Source: Tomocerus qinae
Lineage: Eukaryota; Arthropoda; Collembola; Entomobryomorpha; Tomoceridae
Assembly (NCBI GenBank): GCA_020055645.1
Contig: CM034546.1
Location: forward strand, 55,800,001 to 55,864,000
Direction: 5' to 3'
DNA: 64,000 nt
Part shown: in pieces, positions 42,498 through 52,566 of the stretch
Numbering within the stretch: the stretch's first letter is position 1
Layout of the letters: every line of letters begins with the position of its first letter
Program-made: the position numbers and the translations under genes
The notes under the pieces: model-generated
Told to the model about the DNA's origin: nothing
What the model saw: the letters and a program-made list of their open reading frames with translations, nothing else
The model's database searches: none

Positions 42498-44498
42498 TTA
42501 GGCATTATCTATTTCGATGGTTTCAGGGGCTGTAAATTTTACAGCAGGCTTGACAATTTTCTTACGTTTCCAAATGAAAATTATAACAACAACCAGAATT
42601 ATTATAATAAGAGACATAAAAATTATTCCACCAGTCAACAAATTCAAAAACATAAATGTAGTATTATGTGGATCATGATTTATCTTAGTTGTATCCCACA
42701 TTTTTATATCTTCCTTAATTTCGTCCATGTGTATCTTTGGCTGTAATAGCCAATTAGCTTTCATAGTGAATAAGGGGTTGACCTCCTGGATGTGGCTAAT
42801 TTGAAATTCGCCGGCCTTGTAAAAGTGATCATTAATTACGAAAGTTGCTGTAATAGGTAGCGTGAAGACATCAAGTGGGCAGGCCTGTTCTCTTTTTCCA
42901 ATTGTTATATTATTGCCGTGACAATAAATATAATTCTGAGAGTTGAAGTTTTTTACTTGAACGAAATCCATCGCATCCTTCGCATGTCTCGGATGACATT
43001 TTCCCAATGAATAATACCTCGAAACGTTTGGGTACGTCATGCTATGGTCACAATCCTGTGAAGGAGACAAAATCAAATCAGAGTATTTAACATTAACTGC
43101 ATACACACAACTGTGTAGTTCACTCATGATCACGTTACGGGGTCCAGAAAATGAGATAACGCAAGTCTGGTTCGCAGTTTGGTGAATCAGGTCAAAAGGG
43201 TCAGCCTCCAGAAGGTGCAGAGTATCATTTATAAGTGGAGTAACAAAATCAAAGTACAGTTTAGATTTGTCATAAGATAATCGACATTTCTTTGCTCTGC
43301 CAAGCCGAATCGGACAAGACTCTTTACATGGCAAGGAGAAACCAAGATAATCAAACAATGGAGCATATAGCTTCCGTTCTTCCCAATTTCGCTTCGCTTC
43401 TTTAAGTATTTGTTTGGCAGTCAGCATTCTTGATGTTATGTATGAAATTGCGTAAATGGATGCGCTCAGCTTTGCTTTCATTTGTGTATAGTCATCTTCA
43501 TGTGCCTTAGTTTCTATCCGCAAAAGTTTTACATTATGTTGTAGAACTTTAATTGCTTCTTTCGCTAATTCCATATTTTTCGAAAGACTTTCTAGTTCAC
43601 TCTCCATCTCAGTCATCTTCGTTTCAACAGTTGCTATTTTTCCTGCTGCTATACTGGCTGTCACCTGTGCTGAGATTCCAAGTCCAACTGGAACAACTAT
43701 GGACATGATTAGTATTCCCATTAATATTCCAAAAACAAATCTCTTAGAGCGTGAATGGACTTCTGTGAAGCTGCCTTTAGGGCACATAATTTCCAGTTCC
43801 TTCAAAAAATATTCATCATACAGTTCGTTGCATTTATTTTTCGTATCGATGAGAAGATCCTCATGAATTGTCTCATTCGTCAAAATGTCGCAAGGGCTTT
43901 TCAAATGAATCATTAAATAATACTCATTGTAACCTACAGTTATAGGTATGTTACTTGGCCTCCAAAGTACTGGTTGGTTTACGGTTGGGTTTGCAGTAAT
44001 TGGGGCTAGAAGTCCCAGCAATAGTAGCATAGTAATGAATAACTTGCTCATTAGTCCTTTTATGGTTCCAGTTCCAACACCAACCTTTGAATGGGGGTTG
44101 GCATTCCCGTTTCCTGTACTGAGTCCAAGTTGCTGAGTATCATGCTCATGTTTGCCTTTTAATAACGGCTTTGTGAATATATCCGCTTTCTGCTCTTCTG
44201 TACATACATACTTAACTTCCACTATTTTCTTACTTAATAGTTCTCTGATGTAGTGGTAACGCACATCTATGTGTTTGGTGCGTTTGTGGAACTCTGGATT
44301 ATGGGCTAGGCGTATGGTACTTGTATTGTCCACAAACAATATTGCTGGATCATATTGCTGTATCTTAAGTTCTGTGAGATACGATTGTAACCATACACAT
44401 TCTCTAGCTGCTGAGGAAAGAGCAACATACTCGGCTTCAGTACTTGATAAAGTAACAATAGGCTGCTTCTGGCTAGTCCAAGTTATTAGACTATCCCC
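42498..44498 (-). CDS. env: Copia RNase H C-terminus joined in frame to an envelope-like glycoprotein
   Basis: A frame open from the RNase H frameshift to 42498. From the first ATG at 44339 it encodes 613 residues. Residues 1-~65 are the end of the Copia RNase H (VDNTSTIRLA, HIDVRYHYIRE, ADIFTKPL). Without an intervening stop an envelope-like protein follows: Met97 (44051) starts a signal peptide (~97-117), then an ectodomain with several Cys and six N-x-S/T sites, a basic RSKR cleavage site (197-200), a long hydrophobic Gly/Ala-rich fusion-peptide-like stretch (201-232), a heptad-rich helix (~235-300), a Cys-rich part and a C-terminal membrane anchor (~570-592) with a short basic tail. The layout is that of a class I fusion protein. 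It may be made from Met97 via a spliced RNA or from the polyprotein. The source of the env cannot be named without a search. Confidence 0.85.
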   Translation of the reverse strand, partial: GDSLITWTSQKQPIVTLSSTEAEYVALSSAARECVWLQSYLTELKIQQYDPAILFVDNTSTIRLAHNPEFHKRTKHIDVRYHYIRELLSKKIVEVKYVCTEEQKADIFTKPLLKGKHEHDTQQLGLSTGNGNANPHSKVGVGTGTIKGLMSKLFITMLLLLGLLAPITANPTVNQPVLWRPSNIPITVGYNEYYLMIHLKSPCDILTNETIHEDLLIDTKNKCNELYDEYFLKELEIMCPKGSFTEVHSRSKRFVFGILMGILIMSIVVPVGLGISAQVTASIAAGKIATVETKMTEMESELESLSKNMELAKEAIKVLQHNVKLLRIETKAHEDDYTQMKAKLSASIYAISYITSRMLTAKQILKEAKRNWEERKLYAPLFDYLGFSLPCKESCPIRLGRAKKCRLSYDKSKLYFDFVTPLINDTLHLLEADPFDLIHQTANQTCVISFSGPRNVIMSELHSCVYAVNVKYSDLILSPSQDCDHSMTYPNVSRYYSLGKCHPRHAKDAMDFVQVKNFNSQNYIYCHGNNITIGKREQACPLDVFTLPITATFVINDHFYKAGEFQISHIQEVNPLFTMKANWLLQPKIHMDEIKEDIKMWDTTKINHDPHNTTFMFLNLLTGGIIFMSLIIIILVVVIIFIWKRKKIVKPAVKFTAPETIEIDNA

Positions 44499-47400
44499 AA
44501 GGAAAATGCATAGCCAGTAGTAGATTTCCTTTCTAGCCTGTCTCCTGCGTAGTCTGAGTCAGAGTAACCACACAGACTAATCTTCCCTCCTCTCTTGTAA
44601 TACAGTCCAATGTCCATGGTTCCCTTAAGGTACCTAAGTACCTTCTTTCCTGCTTCGAAGTGTCTCATGTCATAGGCATTCATAAACTGTGAAAGCTTTG
44701 ACACAGTATAGGCAATATCTGGTCGAGATAATCTCGCCAGAAAGAGCAAAGCTCCAATTAGCTGTGCATATGGAAGGTCTTTCTCACATTGTTCTGCTGG
44801 GACCAAGTCATGGTTGGGCTGCATGGGAACGGACAGAGCGTTGCAGTCAATCATGTTAAATCTTTCAAGTAGAGTCTGAACAAATGACCCTTGTCCCATA
44901 AAAATCCCATTTTCATCCCTTTTTATCTCAAAACCAACAAATGAATGCAGCTGTCCAACTGATATATCAAATGCAGACTTGATCTTTTCTGTAACTTCAA
45001 GAAGAGCAGCATTATCTGGAGATATTAACAAAATGTCGTCTACATATACAAGAAGATATACAATGTGTGTGTTAATGTATCCAATAAACACACATGGATC
45101 GCTAGAAAGAGCACTAAAATTGGCTTGTGTGAGATGTTGGGTTAATTTTTCATTCCAGCATCTTGGCGCCTGTTTAAGTCCATACAAGCTCTTGTTTAAT
45201 AGGCACACTAAGCCTGAGTTTTCTTCAAATCCTTCGGGTTGATTCATGTATATTGTTTCTTTCAACTCTCCATGCAGAAAAGCTGTTTTTACATCTAATT
45301 GAACAATGTAATAACCGTAATGTGCTGCAATGCACAACAACAATCGTATACTTTCGTAGCGGCATACCGATGAGAATGTATCTTCATAGTCAATCCCATA
45401 TTGTTGTCGAAATCCTCTGATTACCAATCGTGCTTTTAATCTGCTGATTGAGCCGTCTGGATTTCTCTTTACTCTGTAAATCCATCTATTATCAAGTATC
45501 GGTGTGTTTTCTGGACGCTGCACAAGAGTCCAAGTATTATTCAGACTGTGACTGGATAATTCATCTAGCATTGCTTGAGTCCATTCGTTTGCATTTTCAG
45601 ACTGCATTGCTTCTATGTAGGTAGTGGGCTCTCTGTAAACTTGTGCTTGATGTGCTTGGTACCTATCAATAGGTACTAACTTAGATCTGTCCCTTAAGGT
45701 CGGTCCAGGCCTAGGTTGACACTCTAGCTCCTCCTCATCTCCTACACACTCACTCTTTATTGTTTCACACAGCTCTAATGTGTTCATGTCGTTTTTCTCT
45801 TTTGAGAATTCTCCTTGCACAACTTCTTGAAAAGTGACATTTCGAGCAATTTTAATAGTCTTGTTTTCAGCGTTATACAGTCTATAACTCAATCCATCGT
45901 ATCCAACCATGTAACACTGTTCTCCATTAAGATCCCACACTTTACGTTTGCTTTCTGGAATATGTGCATAAACAATGCTGCCAAAAATTCGTAAATGCCC
46001 CATTTCAGGTTTTCTTTTGAAAATAGCCTCAAAAGCCGTTACATCTGGACTTTGTGTATCAAGAATCCTGTTCTTAATGTATACTGCAGTGGCCAATGCC
46101 TCTGCCCACAAAAATTCTGGAAGTTTTGACTGCAAAAGCATACAACGTGCTGATTCCTTCAGAGTTCTCATCTCTCTTTCTATCCTCCCATTTGACTCGG
46201 GGCAAAATGGAGCGGATCTCTCATGTAGGATACCCTTTTGCTCAAAGAATTTCTGCACTGTCTGATTAATCATTTCTGTGCCGTTATCGCTTCTGAAGAC
46301 TTTTAACCTTGCTCCTGTTTGATTTTCCATGAAATTAACATATTCTTCAATGCAGGCAGGGACTTGAGTCTTTTTAGAAATAAAAAATATCATGCGAAAT
46401 CCTGTCGAGTCATCCTTCATTAAGAAAAAATATTCAGCTCCTCCTATAGAACTGACTGGCATTTTCCCAGATAAGTCTGCGTGTACCATTTCTCCTGGCT
46501 TAGTGTTTCTTTTAATTTCTATTGGTGGATAAGGCTTTCTTGCTTGCTTTCCCAATTGACAAGTGCCACATACAATATGCTCGCTTCCAAATTGCTCATT
46601 GAATCCTCTCACTACATTTTTCTTAACAGTTTCCGTAAGAAATTTCATATTAATGTGACCCATACGCTCATGCCAGAGTCTAGCATTGGAATCCAAAGTC
46701 AGCGCATTTGCTGTAATCGGTTCAATAGACTTGAACTTCATAATGTATGTATTGTTTCTCAATTCAGCAATTGGCCCTTCTAATCCATTTGGGTCTATGT
46801 ATTTAGTGCACCCTGCTGCTCTTACTATAGTGTAGCCTTTTCTGTCCATAACTACTTCGGAAAACAGATTTACTGCATTTTCAATGTATAATACATTATG
46901 TAGTATGCATTCCGTCCATACGTTGGCTATAGATGCAAGTACAGGAACAGACCCTATCCCTTCGGCTTTTACAGTATTCCCATCAGTAAGGAATACAGAC
47001 AGCGGAGTCTCAAGGTCTTTAAAAGTAACAAATAAAGACTTCTTACCGCAAATATGCTGGCTTGCACCCGAGTCAGAAATCCATATATCATTACCATGGT
47101 TGGGATTACTCATGAAAGCAGCCGTTGTCTTTTTCTTATCCTCAGCGCTTTGATTTGATGGCTGATTTCGGGCTGGACATTCCTTATCATTAGACCAATG
47201 TCCAATCTGTTCGCATTTATGGCATTTAGTCTTCTTTTTCAATTCGTCAATCTTTTTCTTCTTAAATTCCTTCTTGTCTGTTTTTCCTTTAAACCCTTTT
47301 GCTTGGAACGCCTTGGCTTGGCTCTTCTCCGTCTCTTTCGTGGTTTCTTGAGTCATTTCAAGGTCCTCTTTCCTTAACCTGGCTAATAGTGCAGGCATAG

Positions 47401-47938
47401 TTTGGGATGCTGTAGGAACGCTGTCCCATGATTTCTTAAAAGCTAAATGCTTTTCATCAGGGAGTGAAGACACTATTTTCATTATTGTGGTCGCATCGTC
47501 AATGACCACGCCCATTTGGTTTAGAGAAATTGACAATCTCTCTATCTCTGTGTATGTAGTGACAAGACTCTTTCCTTCTTTGAACTTATAGTTTAAGAAC
47601 GAAGATAACACGAACTGTTTGTTCAACTGACTTGTGTCACTATGAATTGACTTCAGACGGTCATACACTTGTTTTGATGTAATGCAACTGTGGATATGAG
47701 TGGCGTTTACTAATGTTAGTGTAGGCACAATGATGGCTTGGGCCTTTATGTCAGAGTCGTCCCATTTATCTTTATCGGCTGCGGCTGCACGAGTGGATGT
47801 GCCACTGACAACATCCCACAATTTTGCAGCTTTTAGAACTAGGGAGATTTGCAGGTTCCACAAGTCCCAATTATCATTTGCAAGTTTAACTACGTGATTA
47901 GTATCAATACGTTGGGAAATACTGACACTAGAAGCCAT
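44486..47938 (-). CDS. gag-pol: Copia Gag-Pol polyprotein (1150 aa; RNase H truncated by frameshift)
   Basis: Single polyprotein frame. Gag part 1-~235 (UBN2-type, WDLWNLQISLVLKAAKLWDV). Zinc knuckle C239-x2-C242-x4-H247-x6-C254 (normally H-x4-C). Protease DSG at 289-291. Integrase zinc site H423/H428/C457/C460 and catalytic D487, D551, E587 (D-D-35-E). Reverse transcriptase ~800-1050 with LDVKTAFLHG and YVDD (965-968). RNase H begins at ~1100 with YSDSDYAGD but ends early at residue 1150. After the G run at 44495-44498 (minus strand) the frame is shifted by one base; the rest of RNase H continues in the frame that also holds env. Either one base has been lost or there is an assembly error. 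No canonical slippery heptamer is present there. The ATG at 47938 follows the primer site. Confidence 0.93.
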   Translation of the reverse strand: MASSVSISQRIDTNHVVKLANDNWDLWNLQISLVLKAAKLWDVVSGTSTRAAAADKDKWDDSDIKAQAIIVPTLTLVNATHIHSCITSKQVYDRLKSIHSDTSQLNKQFVLSSFLNYKFKEGKSLVTTYTEIERLSISLNQMGVVIDDATTIMKIVSSLPDEKHLAFKKSWDSVPTASQTMPALLARLRKEDLEMTQETTKETEKSQAKAFQAKGFKGKTDKKEFKKKKIDELKKKTKCHKCEQIGHWSNDKECPARNQPSNQSAEDKKKTTAAFMSNPNHGNDIWISDSGASQHICGKKSLFVTFKDLETPLSVFLTDGNTVKAEGIGSVPVLASIANVWTECILHNVLYIENAVNLFSEVVMDRKGYTIVRAAGCTKYIDPNGLEGPIAELRNNTYIMKFKSIEPITANALTLDSNARLWHERMGHINMKFLTETVKKNVVRGFNEQFGSEHIVCGTCQLGKQARKPYPPIEIKRNTKPGEMVHADLSGKMPVSSIGGAEYFFLMKDDSTGFRMIFFISKKTQVPACIEEYVNFMENQTGARLKVFRSDNGTEMINQTVQKFFEQKGILHERSAPFCPESNGRIEREMRTLKESARCMLLQSKLPEFLWAEALATAVYIKNRILDTQSPDVTAFEAIFKRKPEMGHLRIFGSIVYAHIPESKRKVWDLNGEQCYMVGYDGLSYRLYNAENKTIKIARNVTFQEVVQGEFSKEKNDMNTLELCETIKSECVGDEEELECQPRPGPTLRDRSKLVPIDRYQAHQAQVYREPTTYIEAMQSENANEWTQAMLDELSSHSLNNTWTLVQRPENTPILDNRWIYRVKRNPDGSISRLKARLVIRGFRQQYGIDYEDTFSSVCRYESIRLLLCIAAHYGYYIVQLDVKTAFLHGELKETIYMNQPEGFEENSGLVCLLNKSLYGLKQAPRCWNEKLTQHLTQANFSALSSDPCVFIGYINTHIVYLLVYVDDILLISPDNAALLEVTEKIKSAFDISVGQLHSFVGFEIKRDENGIFMGQGSFVQTLLERFNMIDCNALSVPMQPNHDLVPAEQCEKDLPYAQLIGALLFLARLSRPDIAYTVSKLSQFMNAYDMRHFEAGKKVLRYLKGTMDIGLYYKRGGKISLCGYSDSDYAGDRLERKSTTGYAFSLGIV

Positions 47939-48067
47939 TGTAGTTTGTTAGTTTCACTGTCTTTAAGTAAATCACTCTTTTCCACAAACTGACTGAGTAC
48001 TCACTGAATGAATCGATCTTTACCAATACAAAAATTCGCACAAAGTTTCTTAACTCACAGGTCCAAT

Positions 48068-48086
48068 AATCCCACTTCTGACACCA
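48068..48086 (-). other. Primer-binding site, complementary to tRNA-Leu 3' end
   Basis: Directly abuts the 5' LTR (no spacer). On the minus strand it reads TGGTGTCAGAAGTGGGATT, complementary to a tRNA ending AATCCCACTTCTGACA-CCA, the 3' end of a common metazoan tRNA-Leu, recalled from general knowledge. Many Copia elements prime from tRNA-iMet instead. Confidence 0.75.
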
Positions 48087-48540
48087 TGTTAAGTATAACA
48101 AACTAGGTTGTGAGTAAAAGATTTTGCATTTAGGTGTTACTTAAAGTAACTTTTATTTGGTACAGAGAAAGAAGTTTTCAGCTCAAACTTACGAGTAAAA
48201 CTCAGTACAGTTGTATTGTTGCACACAGTATTTAAACAAAATGCTCACATACAGATTCATGTAATATGACGGACCCTTAATTACTTATAGCATAAGTAGC
48301 TTATAGTATTGTCTACATAAAGGACCCTTTGCTAGTACAGAAGTAACAGTTGTTCCCATATGTGTCATGCATCATTTAAACTAAATTGAGCTGCAAGTGC
48401 TTAATATTAATAGGAACTACTTAAAGGGCCAGAGTTTAAGTGCCTAGACCCTTGACATCTAATGTTCACAAAAATTTACAATTCAATGGTGTGAACACTT
48501 GCTACAATTTTTCTCATGTATTTAGATTAGTACTCTAACA
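48087..48540 (-). repeat. Copia 5' LTR (right)
   Basis: 454 bp. In element orientation it would contain the promoter; I did not fix a TATA box. It differs from the left LTR only at 48383. Confidence 0.95.
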
Positions 48541-51500
48541 GAAGTTATTCAGAATTTTCAAAGCCAGAATTCGTAATCATTTAATGCTTTTATAGGCTCC
48601 ATATAAATATAAAACAAATGAAACAGCTTTTGGTATGTACTGACTTGGCAACTCCTGGCACACGGTTGTTTCTTCGTGTAGCACTAATCCTTTTCGATTC
48701 AAAAAGCGTTGTTAACGCCATGATAGATTAGAATAGGAACTTCTTTGGAACCTTTTACAGAGTTTTGTTGCTTTACTTAGAATCAATGTCCTTGAAACAC
48801 AAAATTGTTGTACTTTTTATCCAATCAACCGTTTCCATTTCCTTATGTTTTTTGGTCAACTTTTTACTGGCGCTGTTAATGGATGTTCCCTCACGTACCA
48901 AATGCCTTTAGTGGGAGAATTATAGTTCCAAAGGTTGTTTTTTACAGGGGATATTGATATAGTTGCTGTCCAGGGAATTATTTCGATGCGTGGAATTACA
49001 TCAATTGACAAATTAAATTGAAATTTTATGGTTTAATAATTTCAGTGGTTTCTGATGATATGGCGTCCTTTAAGAAAATGACTCACAGTAAGGAATGTAA
49101 TGGAGTATTCACTCATTCAATAGCGAATATTTTAGCAGGTGGTAAAGGTCATCACAAAGGTAATTGTTTTATAGAATATGTACCCAATTTACAAATAGTA
49201 TTGGGCTTTCGGATGGGCATCGTGTCGTAACGTTTCTTCAGCGATCTAACCAAAATCTCCTTACGACATTAACTTCTAACGCAGAAAAAAGTGAATATAA
49301 GGCGCTTCTTTCATTTTAACCTTTCATATTACTAAGCATACGTAATCAATATCAACGCAGTAGAGCAATAATGAATTCTCTATTTTATGACATTAAAATC
49401 TCATTTTTGTCAATACATGTCGCTAAGCCGGAATCGTTGGATGGCGCCCCAAATAGGCTTTTTAGTGAATGAGTCAAAAATTTTCAAAAATTACAACAAG
49501 GTATTAGGAGCTTGAAATGTTTCGGTAACAACATCCAAAGGTAGATGTGCTTTAGACTCACAGGACGTCCTCATTTATTCAACACTTTTTTTAATGGAAG
49601 TTTTTTGAAAGCATCACTGTTTGTCAAAACATGCACATAAGTTGTATGTTGAAAATGTATACAGACAGTTATTATACAAAATTCATAGGATATGATTTTT
49701 TTTTCAAAAACCAAAATTTGGATTTTTAGAGAACTTAGTTGAATTTATAGATAAATCAATCAGTCCTATGAAGACTTTCGTGGCAAAGTTATTAAATTTA
49801 CTAGCTTAGATTTTCTTTATTTTGATGATATGTTTATTCATTTATCTCGTTGTTTGTTCTAACTTTTAAAAGTAATATGACACTTGAATAAATTTGAACA
49901 TGTCTATATTAAATGAATAATAGAAGATAATAAAGAAATTATACCTTATAGATTTCTAAAACATGTTAGTCCAGTGTTATCAGTCTGGCTCACAAAAGAA
50001 CGATTTGTGTATCGGATATTCAATGATTTTATTATGTGCACGTTTTTTAAGAATAATTTTTTGTTATTACTTAACTTCGTTAGGTATTCTGTGGGCCGGT
50101 GGACCACAATGGGCGGATTTAAGGAAATACACCGTGAAAAAATTTGGCCAATTGGGTTTTAATAAAAGCGATCAATTGTCACACTTACTATCAGAATTGC
50201 TTTCGGATTTCATGGATAACATCAGCAACATTAAAATGGCGACCAAAAACAAAATTCCAGTAAAAAATTTATTTCTGTTGCCAACATTTAATCTCGTTTG
50301 GCTCTTAGTAGGAGGTCATAAATTTTCTCCGGATGATGAAAAATTTGTTAAGTTATTCAAAAATGTGGACCTTTTGGGACATGCACCCCTAATACATGGA
50401 CTGTTAATAGAGGTTTTGCCCAACAACAAAATTATTCACTACCTATTCGGATTGAAATCATTCATAAAAGCTGCTAAATCACTTAGAGCATTCATGGAAG
50501 TTAGTAATTTTATTCGTTTTTGTTTCTTTGAGATAATGAACAATGATATATAAAATTATGGCTTTTAGGAATTTGTAGATGAAAGAGAAAAATTATCAAA
50601 ACCAGAACCAGAAGATTTTACGGATTACTTTCTCCTTGAAATAGAAAAGCACAAGGATAATCCTAATTTAAAGGATTACTACTGTAAAGACCAACTGGTC
50701 CAACTTTTGGTAGAATTATTTGAAGCAGGATCCGACACAACAAGCAAATTTATGGAATTTTCTCTTATGTACATGGTACAAAATCCTGAAATACAGAAAA
50801 AGGTACAAATGGAAATAGACGAAGTAATAGGAAGCGACTGTTTTCCATCATACAGTGACTACAGGAAAAGGTTATTAGACATCTTATAACATATAAAAAT
50901 TAATTAAGTATTTACTTATAGAATAAAAATGTTAGGTAGGCGTATAATTATTTTTTAATCTACGATTATCAGTACACATTTATTTAACATTTTGATTTGA
51001 TCTGCAGAATGCCATATACACTCGCAACGATGATGGAAATTCACAGAATGGCCGGTATTGTCCAATATTTTCCGAGATCAACAGAAGAAAATTGGGAAAT
51101 TGACGGAAGTGTGCTAAAGAAGGTATTTGTTGGCTTATTATTTTATATTTGTCCGGCATGTCGAAAATTAAAATTTTCAGGGCAAAAAACTCTTCCCATT
51201 TCCTGATTCTCAGGTTTCAGCCCCACCCGTGAATTAAGTGAGATTACCAAAAAGATCCAAGTGTTATAATTTGAAATTTAATTTTGCATAAATTCATGTC
51301 TTTTAAATATTTGACGACGTGATAATTTTTATAAAAACGAAACAGGGCCATTTTGGAATTTTATTACTTATTTTATTACTTCTGCAATCCATTTCAGCTA
51401 ACCTCTCAGAATTTTCAAGTACCCTTTATAAAAAATTCTACTATAAATGGACCGGTTTTACAATCTAAACGAGCCATTTGTCCTAATGCGTGTTATTGCC

Positions 51501-51567
51501 CTTTGTGAAACTTTAACACCAGGTTCATTGATACTCCTTAACTGACTATTCACGGAATATTTGTTAG

Positions 51568-51876
51568 TATTTTATTATATTTAGGTATATTTTATTATAT
51601 TTAGGTATTTTATTATATTTAGATATTTTATTATATTTAGGTATTTTATTATATTTAGGTATTTTATTATATTTAGGTATTTTATTATATTTAGGTATTT
51701 TATTATATTTAGGTATTTTATTATATTTAGGTATTTTATTATATTTAGGTATTTTATTATATTTAGGTATTTTATTATATTTAGGTATTTTATTATATTT
51801 AGGTATTTTATTATATTTAGGTATTTTATTATATTTAGGTATTTTATTATATTTAGGTATTTTATTATATTTATAA
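51568..51876. repeat. 18-bp tandem array, ~17 copies, in P450-2 intron 6
   Basis: Unit TATTTTATTATATTTAGG, almost homogeneous, with a TATAT variant at the start. Recent expansion; length is likely polymorphic. Confidence 0.92.
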
Positions 51877-52566
51877 TAGTATTTGGCAGGCCTAAAAAGC
51901 TTAGAGCGAATATTCTTGCAATATCAATTTATAACTGTATTCAAATTATATATCTACAACATTTTTAACGTTATGGATATGTCTGGAAGTAAGTTATATT
52001 TTGTATTCAAGTAGCCCGTAAATCATTTTATTACTATTTAGAACTTTTAGAAGTATTATTATTTAGAATTATTTAGAAATGGTGTCAACAGACTTTTGTA
52101 TTTAATTTCAGGGTACTCTTATCATGTGTATGGTTTGGGCACTACGAATGAACGATTCTTACTGGGGTGATCCGGCCACATTTCGTCCAGAGCGATTTTT
52201 AAATGAGGACAATTCTTTTATTACGGAGAAAATGAACCGCGTGATGCCATTTAGTTATGGTAACTCATAATTCTATATTTGCAAGATCGTTTAAAATAAT
52301 TTAACATTAAAATAATAAAATAACTAGGTCTCTCAACTGAGAATAATTTTATTAATTGACTATTTTGTTTGTAAGGTTTGCGTACATGTCCAGGAGAGAA
52401 CATAGCCATGTCAACAAGTTTCACATTTTTTGTAGGTATATTACAAAAGTATACAGTGACAAAAGCTGTTGAAGATGAGGTGATAGGAATTTATGCAGAT
52501 AATACGGGCATTGTCAGCCAACCCTCTAGGTTCCATGTGTCATTATTAGAGCGTTGGTGTATGTGA

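Larger units (their letters stand above)
42016..48540 (-). mobile_element. Ty1/copia LTR retrotransposon with an envelope gene, 6,525 bp
   Basis: Complete element on the minus strand. LTRs at 42016-42469 and 48087-48540 (454 bp each) begin TGTTA and end TAACA. By eye they differ at a single site (T at 42312, A at 48383), so insertion is recent. The 5-bp target duplication GAAGT is perfect (42011-42015, 48541-48545). Order in its own direction: LTR, tRNA-Leu primer site, gag-pol (47938-44486), RNase H end plus env (to 42498), polypurine AAGGGACAG, LTR. Integrase precedes reverse transcriptase, the Copia order. It carries one frameshift in RNase H (run 44495-44498). It interrupts exon 2 of P450-2 in antisense orientation. 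Confidence 0.95.
40150..52566 (+). pseudogene. Cytochrome P450, CYP2-like, copy 2, split by a Copia insertion in exon 2
   Basis: Paralogue of P450-1. Exons: 40150-40264, 41854-42015 continuing at 48546-48572 (exon 2 split by the retrotransposon), 49046-49159, 50084-50499, 50569-50870, 51008-51122, 52112-52259, 52376-52566. Without the insertion these sum to 1,590 nt (529 aa) in one frame with no stops. I-helix AGSDTT, K-helix EIHR, RPERF and a canonical heme signature (FSYGLRTCPG) are all present, unlike copy 1, which lacks the Gly. The 6.5-kb antisense retrotransposon in the N-terminal coding part should abolish expression unless it is spliced out. All other exons are undamaged, so inactivation is recent and may not be fixed. 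Intron 6 holds an 18-bp tandem array. Confidence 0.85.

Noticed and set aside
42498-44339. The 613-residue frame as a stand-alone host gene
   Set aside because: It starts inside the Copia RNase H, lies between two matching LTRs with a target duplication, and belongs to the retrotransposon.
51568-51876. Array in P450-2 intron as a regulatory element
   Set aside because: Homogeneous AT-rich 18-bp satellite with no evidence of function.
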